DNA of 37,438 nt, taken from the IMG/VR virus record IMGVR_UViG_3300027573_000076, positions 1 through 37,438 of that record; one strand, given 5' to 3'. Under the pieces are notes generated by a model, which saw only the letters and a program-made list of their open reading frames with translations, did no database searches and had not been told where the DNA came from. Position 1 is the first letter of the stretch, and the number at the start of each line of letters is the position of its first letter. Source of the DNA: a virus. Position numbers and translations under genes: made by a program. Shown piece after piece: positions 30,802 to 37,438 of the stretch.

Positions 30802-31118
30802 TCGGAAACCATTTTTCCACTAAAAATAGTGCCTCGCTTAACCCCGTCGAATAACTTATATGTTTCTGCGTCGCTTGTGCTGATGCTCTTTAAAGCCGGA
30901 TGATCGACAACCTTGAAATAAATAGTACCTTTTCGGCGGGTGGTGTAGACAAGTTGAAAAGACAAATCCGCGTTACCTGGCACATACAAGCCCTCAAATG
31001 TAAATTCTTTATGTTCTGTCGGTTCGGTGAAGGTAGATTTTTCCATAGCCACAGGATATGGAGCCTCCGTTAATACACCGATTCTTTTTCCGTCAATACA
31101 AATTTCTAAGTTTTCCAT
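30798..31118 (-). CDS. hypothetical beta-rich protein in the cassette
   Basis: A 106-residue protein with alternating strands (LEICIDGKRIGVLTE, FTFEGLYVPGNADLSF, GTIYFKVVDH) and a charged end. The layout suggests a small beta-sandwich, perhaps a capsid-decorating or carbohydrate-binding protein. No motif proves this. It sits six bases after the methyltransferase and overlaps the next glycosyltransferase gene. Confidence 0.5.
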   Translation of the reverse strand: MENLEICIDGKRIGVLTEAPYPVAMEKSTFTEPTEHKEFTFEGLYVPGNADLSFQLVYTTRRKGTIYFKVVDHPALKSISTSDAETYKLFDGVKRGTIFSGKMVSE

Positions 31119-31124
31119 TGTGAA

Positions 31125-31823
31125 TCACAATTTAATAAATTCATCCCATGTGATCAGGTTGAGTAGTTCTTTTCTGTTTTCGTTGAAAAAGTCCCAATTC
31201 AAATACGAATATGGTTTATAGTATACATCATTAAGGCCCTTTGTATTTGAGTATACCAAGCATCCGTTATCAATATCCACTGTATATGTGCAGTGTTTTT
31301 CTAAACCAACCGCAAACTTATAAACGTCACCATTCCAATGGCCCCGAGCGGTTGGCCGTGGCACTATGGTATGTTCTTCCTGTAATGGGTTACAGTCATG
31401 TAAAACTATGAACCCATTCGGTGAAAGGATATTTAGCGCGTTCTCGAAATCTTTCTTTACCTGCTCGGCGGTATGGAGGCCATCGATGAAGATAAGATCT
31501 GCGTTCCATCCGAGTAACTCATTGTCTTCTATCCACCTTTGATCACTCCACCATCGATTGAAAAACTCATCGGACGTCATACAAAAAGTAGCCCTAGCGT
31601 TTGGATCGGGGTCTACCCCAATTTTATGTACCCCGCAAAGAATCTTATCGAAATTCAATTCCGGAACCTGCACACCTATTTCTAAATATCTTCTTAGGCG
31701 ATATTTTTCTACAAGGTGGTTGAGTAAATCTGTTCTGTTAGGCATACGGTTTGTTCCTTTTATCGTTTCAATTACTTTACCCACAGCTTCATCGACTGTT
31801 ATTTTTTTCCTGAGTTCTCCCAT
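31125..31823 (-). CDS. class I SAM-dependent methyltransferase
   Basis: A 232-residue protein. Motif I-like LEIGVQVPELNFD, then VDPDP, and LIFIDGLHTAEQV with NGFIVLHDCNPL follow the Methyltransf_24 (FkbM/TylF-like) plan. Such enzymes add methyl groups to sugars or other small acceptors. Within this cassette a sugar O-methyltransferase is the natural reading. A second methyltransferase of the same general type lies just upstream. Confidence 0.7.
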   Translation of the reverse strand: MGELRKKITVDEAVGKVIETIKGTNRMPNRTDLLNHLVEKYRLRRYLEIGVQVPELNFDKILCGVHKIGVDPDPNARATFCMTSDEFFNRWWSDQRWIEDNELLGWNADLIFIDGLHTAEQVKKDFENALNILSPNGFIVLHDCNPLQEEHTIVPRPTARGHWNGDVYKFAVGLEKHCTYTVDIDNGCLVYSNTKGLNDVYYKPYSYLNWDFFNENRKELLNLITWDEFIKL

Positions 31824-31942
31824 AGTTTGTAAATTATTTCCGCTGCTTTTTTACGGCTCATACCGGAATCACAGCACAGCTTCATAGACGAATCAATTTT
31901 ATCCTTAGTGACGCCTAATAATTTCAAGGCTTCATCTTCCAA
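31799..31942 (-). CDS. possible 47-residue helical protein
   Basis: From a TTG at 31942 the frame gives KLLGVTKDKIDSSMKLCCDS, then SRKKAAEIIYKLWENSGKK. It overlaps the following methyltransferase start by 25 bases and lies eight bases after the preceding stop. It fills a 126-base gap. It lacks a canonical start, so it may instead be a remnant or a mere gap. Confidence 0.3.
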   Translation of the reverse strand: MEDEALKLLGVTKDKIDSSMKLCCDSGMSRKKAAEIIYKLWENSGKK

Positions 31943-31949
31943 GCCTGTT

Positions 31950-32555
31950 TCATTTCTTTATCCTTAATATGCCAATACCTCCCCACCAAGATGCTTTTCT
32001 TTCCTCCAATGTGCCGAGAGTATACCCTTTTAATTCGTGCATTTCAAGTAAAGTAAATCCTAAATCTTTCACCGCTGACAGGCTGCAGGTTTTCATTTTG
32101 CTTAGGTCCCAATCGTCACACACGAAAGTAAATTCCTTAGCCAGCGCCCCGGCGAAGTGCATTAACGCATTGTATTGAGCTTCGGCGGTGTGTGCACCGT
32201 CGTAAAAGTAAAGGTCAATCGGCTGCTTTATTTTTTTAATGTTAAAGCTGAACGCGTCACCTTCATGAAACTCAAATTTAGCATCTTTGGTATTATCGAA
32301 AAACTCCTGCCTTGTGCCGGGTGACATAATGAAGTTATCAATAGCCACCGCATAAACTGGATTATTATACAGCGCCGCGAGTAGTGTTGAACCTTTGAAG
32401 CATCCTACCTCCAAATATGCTTTAGATTGAGCGACAAGATTATTCAGCAGGTGCCACACTTTAGGGCTGCTGAGTCCATCAAGTTTATGGATAACTTCTG
32501 CCGTTAGTTTCGATTTGCCGAAGTTGGCGCTGTCTATTGCTGTTTGAATGTTCAT
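31950..32555 (-). CDS. class I SAM-dependent methyltransferase
   Basis: A 201-residue protein. YLEVGCFKGSTLLAAL is motif I, AIDNF and GDAFSF follow, and LYFYDGAHTAEAQYNAL with FVCDDWD is the metal/SAM-associated part of Methyltransf_24 enzymes. It resembles the neighbouring methyltransferase in architecture but not closely in sequence, so the two may act on different positions. A sugar O-methyltransferase is the likely reading. Confidence 0.7.
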   Translation of the reverse strand: MNIQTAIDSANFGKSKLTAEVIHKLDGLSSPKVWHLLNNLVAQSKAYLEVGCFKGSTLLAALYNNPVYAVAIDNFIMSPGTRQEFFDNTKDAKFEFHEGDAFSFNIKKIKQPIDLYFYDGAHTAEAQYNALMHFAGALAKEFTFVCDDWDLSKMKTCSLSAVKDLGFTLLEMHELKGYTLGTLEERKASWWGGIGILRIKK

Positions 32556-32797
32556 TCTTTTACAAATTTTATGAATTTAGGTTTATCGTTTACGGACTTG
32601 AAAATAGCTGTGTACTTAGGCGACGCGCATTCAATAGTTTCGTCGAATAAGTTCGATGTGCCGTGAAATTCAACTACCCCAAAGCCTCTTTGCTCTTTGG
32701 CTTCAAGTTTAAAAACAGAAGCAAGTTCTATTTCTATTAAAGGCCAATTCCTATCGGCCATAATTTCATTTGTCACATTGAAGTGTCCGCGTCTCAT
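32552..32797 (-). CDS. hypothetical small protein in the cassette
   Basis: An 81-residue beta-rich protein (MRRGHFNVTNEIMADRNWP, IELASVFKLEAKEQ, FGVVEFHGTSNLFDE). It is one base from the sulfotransferase-like gene and overlaps the methyltransferase by four. No motif was recognised. Confidence 0.5.
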   Translation of the reverse strand: MRRGHFNVTNEIMADRNWPLIEIELASVFKLEAKEQRGFGVVEFHGTSNLFDETIECASPKYTAIFKSVNDKPKFIKFVKE

Positions 32798-32798
32798 T

Positions 32799-33215
32799 TT
32801 ATTTAAAGGAATTACATTGAATTAATTCTACTGGTTCAAATCCTAAAGTAGTGAGCATGTCGTCTAAATCAGATTGCAAAAACCCAAACCTTATAACGTA
32901 GTCGGGGGTAGCGTCCAAAAAATATGCTTCTGGTTTGAGCATTAGACTTATGTTATCAACCCCCTTTCTTTTAACTTCAGCTACCAATTCATCTAAAGTC
33001 ATTCCGTGTTTTGGCCCATGCCCGTATGCGCTTTTTATCCTGTCGTCGTATGGCCTGGTGATCGTGAATAGTTTATAGTCAGGATAATTTTTTCGGAACC
33101 ATGACGCGGGAAGGTGTCTATCAACTATCACCATTTTTAGCGCATTGCAGACGCTCACCCCGCCCGTGCGCGGGATATGGCAAAACGCTAATTTTCTCTT
33201 ATGGCATACCGGCAT
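32799..33215 (-). CDS. sulfotransferase-family protein
   Basis: A 138-residue protein. CHIPRTGGVSV (residues 12-22) is the PAPS 5'-phosphosulfate loop, and FTITRPYDDRIKSAY (50-64) holds the Arg/Ser that bind the 3'-phosphate; this is the Sulfotransfer_2 pattern. It is short compared with the usual 200-300 residues, so acceptor parts may be reduced. It would add sulfate to a carbohydrate hydroxyl. It lies one base from the GT-D gene in the operon, suggesting a sulfated sugar. Activity is unproven. Confidence 0.7.
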   Translation of the reverse strand: MPVCHKRKLAFCHIPRTGGVSVCNALKMVIVDRHLPASWFRKNYPDYKLFTITRPYDDRIKSAYGHGPKHGMTLDELVAEVKRKGVDNISLMLKPEAYFLDATPDYVIRFGFLQSDLDDMLTTLGFEPVELIQCNSFK

Positions 33216-33920
33216 TTATACCTTCAGTTTGTGGTGATAACTACGAGACTTCACCCCGCAAAATGGATCGAACACGCTGCCCACATCAATAAAAGTGTGA
33301 GGAAAGTCGGCAAAGTCGTCAATCAATACTTCACTCATCATAGATGCCGCGAACAATACGACCGCGTTGTAGGCTCCATCAACGTGAAATTCTACCTGCT
33401 CCCTGATCGATTTGTACTGTAGCCAGCAGTCTTTGTAAAGAGTTGTGATGTGAACACAGTCGAAAAGTTTTGAAAGGTGGGGAGGCCCGACCATTATAAC
33501 ATACCTTCCAAGTAGCGCGTCGGTAAATTTCTGTAGCTCCCCGTCAATGCTTGCGCTATGGAGTACGTCAGAGTTTACCCAATTGATATTTAACCCGCTG
33601 CAAAATTCTTTTATCTGTTCTGACCGCGCGTAAGTGGGCGACATAGATAACGGCTGAATACCTACGGTGTATTTTGGTTCCGCTAACACCACCCTGCGTA
33701 AGGCTTCGCCGAGGTCAGGAAAGTATTTATGCCCGTCGCAGTTCTGGCCGAGCTTGTTAAAGATGCAATTCCATTCACCATCCCCAAACCTGGAAAACTT
33801 AAAATTCTTGTAGCTTTTTAAGTCGTCGATCATTTTGGCGTAAGTAATTTTCTCATCCTCTACACCTTCCATGAACCACCGGCCGGTAGCCTCGTCCCTG
33901 TACGCTTTAATGCTGTCCAT
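33216..33920 (-). CDS. GT-D fold glycosyltransferase (DUF1792-like)
   Basis: A 234-residue protein. FSRFGDGEW carries the D-x-E motif of GT-D fold glycosyltransferases (PF08759), and TFIDVGSVFDPFCGVKSR is the matching C-terminal signature. Structural members of this family transfer glucose onto sugar chains of cell-surface glycoproteins. The gene abuts the sulfotransferase-like gene directly and overlaps the upstream glycosyltransferase by 14 bases. Confidence 0.7.
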   Translation of the reverse strand: MDSIKAYRDEATGRWFMEGVEDEKITYAKMIDDLKSYKNFKFSRFGDGEWNCIFNKLGQNCDGHKYFPDLGEALRRVVLAEPKYTVGIQPLSMSPTYARSEQIKEFCSGLNINWVNSDVLHSASIDGELQKFTDALLGRYVIMVGPPHLSKLFDCVHITTLYKDCWLQYKSIREQVEFHVDGAYNAVVLFAASMMSEVLIDDFADFPHTFIDVGSVFDPFCGVKSRSYHHKLKV

Positions 33921-34596
33921 GAATTCGTCTTATTGTGTTATACATCTCGTTTCTGTGAGGTTTGTGTAAATGGGGTATATGAATAAATTCAGTTCGTTGG
34001 GTGTAGTTCCACTCCATACAATAATGCGCGTTAGGCTGTTTCCAGTTCGTATGTCCGAAAGCTACCTGATCCCGCGAGCTGTATTTTAATACCTGTTCCC
34101 ACCATGCTTCACAGAATTTAACGGTGTTGCGTTCCTTTTGACGCATGAGTATACCGGAAGAAATTAGACCGTTATTTTTCGGGAGGCCCATATCTTCGTA
34201 GTCTGCATACTGCCTGGCTAACTTACCTGGATCATCCTTTTTTCCCTTCATGCAGGAAATAATATCTGTGTAAATGCAGTCATCAAACGGGTGCCGAATC
34301 GTTGTGAAGGGTGCCTGAAATCTTCTCCACCACCTACTGAGGTCGATGTTTATGAAGAATGTTGCGTCTATCCACATTGAGAACTCAGTTTCGATACACT
34401 TATGGAAGTTGATTTTATACCAACGCGCTGTTTTAACCGGACCGCAGTCCATCACAGGAACTTTTATTATCTCCCACGTCTCGCTTTTAAGGTCCTGATC
34501 GGTGAAGCAGACGTAACGCCAGTGCTGGTTTTTTACGAAAGGCTCTTTTAGATCGTCGTAGTTTCCGAAGATGGCGGTAAAAACTGTCTTTGTCAT
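33907..34596 (-). CDS. DUF616/TOD1-MUCI70-type glycosyltransferase
   Basis: A 229-residue protein. VFTAIFGNYDDLKEPF at the N-terminus, WRYVCFTDQDL, and MWIDATFFIN (acidic IDA motif in place of DxD) match the DUF616-type glycosyltransferases. The C-terminal HYCMEWNYTQRTEFIHIPHL is also typical. The start overlaps the stop of the preceding GT gene by four bases. The donor sugar cannot be read from sequence. Confidence 0.7.
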   Translation of the reverse strand: MTKTVFTAIFGNYDDLKEPFVKNQHWRYVCFTDQDLKSETWEIIKVPVMDCGPVKTARWYKINFHKCIETEFSMWIDATFFINIDLSRWWRRFQAPFTTIRHPFDDCIYTDIISCMKGKKDDPGKLARQYADYEDMGLPKNNGLISSGILMRQKERNTVKFCEAWWEQVLKYSSRDQVAFGHTNWKQPNAHYCMEWNYTQRTEFIHIPHLHKPHRNEMYNTIRRIHGQH

Positions 34597-35129
34597 TTAA
34601 GATGATCCTTGTTAGATAGTCCATTCATAAGCCTGTACGTATGCCACACGTATACACTTTCCATCCGGTAAATTTTTTTACCGCGCTCCAAAACATTTCC
34701 GGAGAAATCATTATCGACACCTAAGCACTTGCCGGACTCGCTGAACTTAATTTCGTTCCATGTTTTTTTACTGATCAGCATTAGAAACCCGCTGATTACG
34801 TGCTTTATTTCACTGACCATCACCCCAAATCTTTTCTGATTGTAGGCGAGCTGAACATGATACTCAACATTTGTGTTATCGCTTATATGCCCGTTGAGTA
34901 GTTGATCGGTAGATAGTGGATGAATACGATTTGTGTAGCAGGTAAAAATTCCAGCTTCCGGATAGTTTCGTGTATACTCGTACATTAAGTTGATTGCGTC
35001 ATAGGTCAGCAGTAAAACATCGTGATCCATGAAGCAAACCCAATCATTTTCACCAACACCTCCGAACGCCTGGTTGTACGCCTTGCCTAGATTCTTATCT
35101 TCTGAAAATGGAATTTTAACGTGAATCAT
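34593..35129 (-). CDS. GT-A glycosyltransferase (GT2-like)
   Basis: A 178-residue protein. KNLGKAYNQAFGGVGENDWV precedes CFMDHDVLL, whose DHD is the metal-binding DxD. The end, GVDNDFSGNVLERGKKIYR followed by VWHTYR, matches the C-terminal part of GT2-like enzymes. It is shorter than the usual 220-300 residues and starts at the level of the donor-binding motif, so the N-terminal strands may be missing or rearranged. The start overlaps the upstream gene by four bases. Confidence 0.75.
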   Translation of the reverse strand: MIHVKIPFSEDKNLGKAYNQAFGGVGENDWVCFMDHDVLLLTYDAINLMYEYTRNYPEAGIFTCYTNRIHPLSTDQLLNGHISDNTNVEYHVQLAYNQKRFGVMVSEIKHVISGFLMLISKKTWNEIKFSESGKCLGVDNDFSGNVLERGKKIYRMESVYVWHTYRLMNGLSNKDHLK

Positions 35130-35383
35130 TTTTTATGTCTGTATGAATAGCTCGCCTTATAACTTCCGTGATCTGAGTACCTACTTTTTCCAAAATAATG
35201 TTCATGCACTTCTTCGGCTTTGAAATAGGCATCGGTTAAACTGATATCCTCTTTCCGGAACGACATCACCAATTCATCGAAACTTTCCGCGCTCATGGAG
35301 GCATTTTTAAGAAGGTCCTTTGATATTGTCACTATATCGCATTTGCTTCCGTCTGTATGTATGAAGGTGTATTTTATCCCCAT
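35126..35383 (-). CDS. hypothetical small protein, first gene of the cassette
   Basis: An 85-residue soluble protein, charged, with a histidine/tyrosine-rich end (EEVHEHYFGKSRYSDH). It starts one base after the terminase stop and overlaps the first glycosyltransferase by four. No motif was recognised. Confidence 0.5.
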   Translation of the reverse strand: MGIKYTFIHTDGSKCDIVTISKDLLKNASMSAESFDELVMSFRKEDISLTDAYFKAEEVHEHYFGKSRYSDHGSYKASYSYRHKK

Positions 35384-35384
35384 C

Positions 35385-36965
35385 TTAGTCGATTGTTATT
35401 ACGCCGCGCTCACTGTAAACTGATTTCTTCGGCTTGACTTCTATCCAATTACGCACTGCCATTGCAAGGCTTACCCACGGATCAATCTTTTTATAGTCCT
35501 TTGGTTTTACGAATTTCTCCCTGAGTTCGTCATCGGTTTTTACTAAAATATTCTCAAGGCACCACGTAACCACTGCGTTACCGTTATGAATAAACTGCGC
35601 CGCTTTAATTTTCTCTTCAATTTTTTTTATTCCTACACTCAAGCCGTAACCTTGCTTTTCAATTATGGTTTCTATATCTAATTCATCCTGTAATTCAACG
35701 GCCATGTCAACCGTATTCCATTCATCATAACCCATTATAACTATTGAAAATTTGTCGCTGACCTTAATAATCCGATCCTTAACCCCATACGGGCCAACGT
35801 GTGTCCCTGCAACAATTTCTATGAACCCTAATTCCTCCCATTTATCATAAGGGATGTTGAATTTATCCTTTGATGTTTTCGCGCTCGCTTCGCTAATCCA
35901 CAGAAACCAGAATGGAATTAATATATCGGAATCCTCAAACAGAACGCAAAGAGAACTTATATCTTGAGTGCTGGACCTATCAACACCAAGCCAGCAGGGT
36001 TGCCCTATAAAGTCATCAATCTTTAAATCTTTATTCTGTAATGATGTCCATAGTTCGGTTTTCAGCCAACGTGTTTCTGAGGATGTCCACTGCCCGAGCC
36101 GTAACCGCCGGAAGGTATTTTCACCGGAAACATCATTCTTAACTTCGTTAGCTTCCGTTCTGATTGTGCGCCTTAAATTCTCTGAGTAGTCATATAGAGG
36201 GTTCGCTTTTCGCCATGTATCTTCGGAATAGATATCGTCATCTGGTGAGGACTCATATATCACACACCAAAAAGAATCGTCATTTATTGTTCCGCTTAAT
36301 ATTTTTTTTGAGTACTCGTAACGATTGAAACAGATTGAAAGCAGGTCGCTCCCTGGTGTTGTAATCACCCACATGATCGGGTTTGTACGTTGCGCCATTG
36401 ACGTCTTCAGGTTGTCGTGAAGGTCCCTGTTTTTCGCTACGTGTAGTTCATCATAGAAAACGCCGTGTGAATTTTTGCCATGTTTAGTGTCTGACTTAGC
36501 GGTGAGTTTTTGAATGTAGGAGTGTTTGTATGTTACTGAGCTTTGAAACCGCTTCATTGTTCTATTCAACTGAGGGTCCAATTCAATCATCTTTGACGCC
36601 GCGTTGAACAGCAGCCCGGCCTGCTCATCGTCACCTGCGCAGTTGTAAATCTGCGCCCCTTTCTCACCGTCATTCCCCAACATAGCAAGTTCGTTGGCTG
36701 CCATCATTGTGGTCTTTGCGTTCTTTTTCGGAGTCTGGATGTACACGTAATTGATCATCCGGCGACCGCCTTTCTTCTCCTTTAACCCGTAGACCGGGCG
36801 AATAATCTCGTCCTTAAAAACATCAGGGAGTATAAGCGGTTTTCCGTAAAGGTCGCCCTCCACATGACGGCAGTGCTTCTCTATAAAACGAATCTTCTCA
36901 GCGGCCGCAGCCTCATCATAGTAATATTTGCTTTTAAGTTGTTCGAAACGTTCTATAGGTGTCAT
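35385..36965 (-). CDS. terL: terminase large subunit
   Basis: A 526-residue protein. The ATPase domain has a variant Walker A, TPKKNAKTT (78-86), and Walker B GVFYDELH (168-175). The nuclease domain starts CWLGVDRSSTQDISSL with the first metal-binding Asp at about 329. Further acidic positions near MGYDEWNTVD and the C-terminal region complete an RNase H-like fold of the Terminase_1 family. It is the motor and cutter of DNA packaging. The start overlaps the small subunit gene by four bases. Confidence 0.9.
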   Translation of the reverse strand: MTPIERFEQLKSKYYYDEAAAAEKIRFIEKHCRHVEGDLYGKPLILPDVFKDEIIRPVYGLKEKKGGRRMINYVYIQTPKKNAKTTMMAANELAMLGNDGEKGAQIYNCAGDDEQAGLLFNAASKMIELDPQLNRTMKRFQSSVTYKHSYIQKLTAKSDTKHGKNSHGVFYDELHVAKNRDLHDNLKTSMAQRTNPIMWVITTPGSDLLSICFNRYEYSKKILSGTINDDSFWCVIYESSPDDDIYSEDTWRKANPLYDYSENLRRTIRTEANEVKNDVSGENTFRRLRLGQWTSSETRWLKTELWTSLQNKDLKIDDFIGQPCWLGVDRSSTQDISSLCVLFEDSDILIPFWFLWISEASAKTSKDKFNIPYDKWEELGFIEIVAGTHVGPYGVKDRIIKVSDKFSIVIMGYDEWNTVDMAVELQDELDIETIIEKQGYGLSVGIKKIEEKIKAAQFIHNGNAVVTWCLENILVKTDDELREKFVKPKDYKKIDPWVSLAMAVRNWIEVKPKKSVYSERGVITID

Positions 36966-37378
36966 TTCAATAAACTCAGTTCCGCCCCTTCATCCCTTTT
37001 TATCGATGGCACCCGGTACAGATCTGCCGGGGTCAACCCAAACTTTGCGCATAACCGCTCCACTGTTTTCGTGTTCATATCCATAATCTTCTCCCACTTG
37101 CCATCCTCTGGGTTGGTGATCAATTTCTTTTCCGCTTCCAGGGTCCGGTAGTATGCCCACGCAAGCCTGCGCATGGGTATGACCGTGGCCTTAGTCATGT
37201 ACCCTACCGGCTTCAGCACGTTCCCGATATCCCGCCAAATCACCTGCGCATCAAGGGGCCAATCTGAAGGAACGTTAGGCACCTTCTCGAAAGCCTCGTA
37301 TGAAACCGTAGGTAAAACCTCTTTCGATGGCTCAAAAGTGCCCTGCATTTCTTTTACTTCCTGCGAAATTGGCCTCAT
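36962..37378 (-). CDS. terS: terminase small subunit (P27-like)
   Basis: A 138-residue protein. The helical middle (VIWRDIGNVLKPVGYM, MRRLAWAYYRTLEAEKKLIT, TVERLCAKFGLTPADLYRV) matches the P27 family of small terminase subunits, which recognise the packaging site on DNA. It precedes terL with a four-base overlap, the usual order. It is the first late gene in the window. The 60 bases before it (37379-37438) hold no further gene or a clear promoter. Confidence 0.8.
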   Translation of the reverse strand: MRPISQEVKEMQGTFEPSKEVLPTVSYEAFEKVPNVPSDWPLDAQVIWRDIGNVLKPVGYMTKATVIPMRRLAWAYYRTLEAEKKLITNPEDGKWEKIMDMNTKTVERLCAKFGLTPADLYRVPSIKRDEGAELSLLK

Positions 37379-37438
37379 TTTAAAGTATTTAGAACTAAAC
37401 CTTTAGTTTCAAACATTGCGTAGCCAGAAACGATGCTG

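Noticed and set aside
1-37438. CRISPR array or insertion sequence
   Set aside because: No regularly spaced repeats, transposase-like proteins or paired terminal inverted repeats were found.

Overview
This window is part of the genome of a tailed, siphovirus-like phage (free phage or prophage; no integrase, repressor or bacterial flank is visible). The host is most likely a member of the Bacteroidota. The support is indirect: a tail protein carries a repeat resembling the SprB gliding adhesins of that phylum, several small gene families look typical of Bacteroidota phages, Shine-Dalgarno sites are nearly absent in front of A-rich starts, and the code is standard. Both ends cut through the genome: a gene fragment lies at base 1, and the late operon begins just inside the right end.

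Layout. Bases 1-13444 read rightward and look like the early/middle region. They encode a ParB-like protein, an inner-membrane/lipoprotein cluster, a RecA-fold ATPase with its usual small partner, helix-turn-helix proteins, a C5-cytosine methyltransferase, a replisome-organizer-like protein, a NinG-like HNH nuclease, an ASCH-like protein, several tiny zinc-ribbon proteins and an Rnl2-type RNA ligase. The block is interrupted at 6037-6546 by about 510 bases without a gene. This stretch holds terminator-like hairpins, a candidate structured RNA and an abnormal class II tRNA.

Bases 13494-37378 read leftward and form the late region. In transcription order (right to left) it holds: terS and terL; a tightly packed cassette of glycosyltransferases, methyltransferases and a sulfotransferase-like protein; a lipoprotein with its own terminator; portal; a prohead protease split by a frameshift; HK97-fold capsid; head-tail connectors with one more glycosyltransferase among them; tail tube; tail assembly chaperones joined by a textbook -1 frameshift site; tape measure; a large tail protein; tail fibre; and a lysis cassette with GH108 muramidase and holin-like proteins. 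The early and late transcription units converge near 13.45 kb.

The most noteworthy system is the 5-kb sugar-modification cassette between terminase and portal (30199-35383). It combines GT-A, GT-D and DUF616-type transferases with two SAM methyltransferases and a sulfotransferase-like protein, and it shares an operon with the head genes. Its position suggests, but does not prove, that it builds a methylated and possibly sulfated glycan on the virion. Other points worth checking are the split protease, the -1 frameshift cassette, the structured RNA/tRNA island, a 16-bp direct repeat bracketing the RNA ligase, and a lipoprotein gene hidden in an alternative frame.
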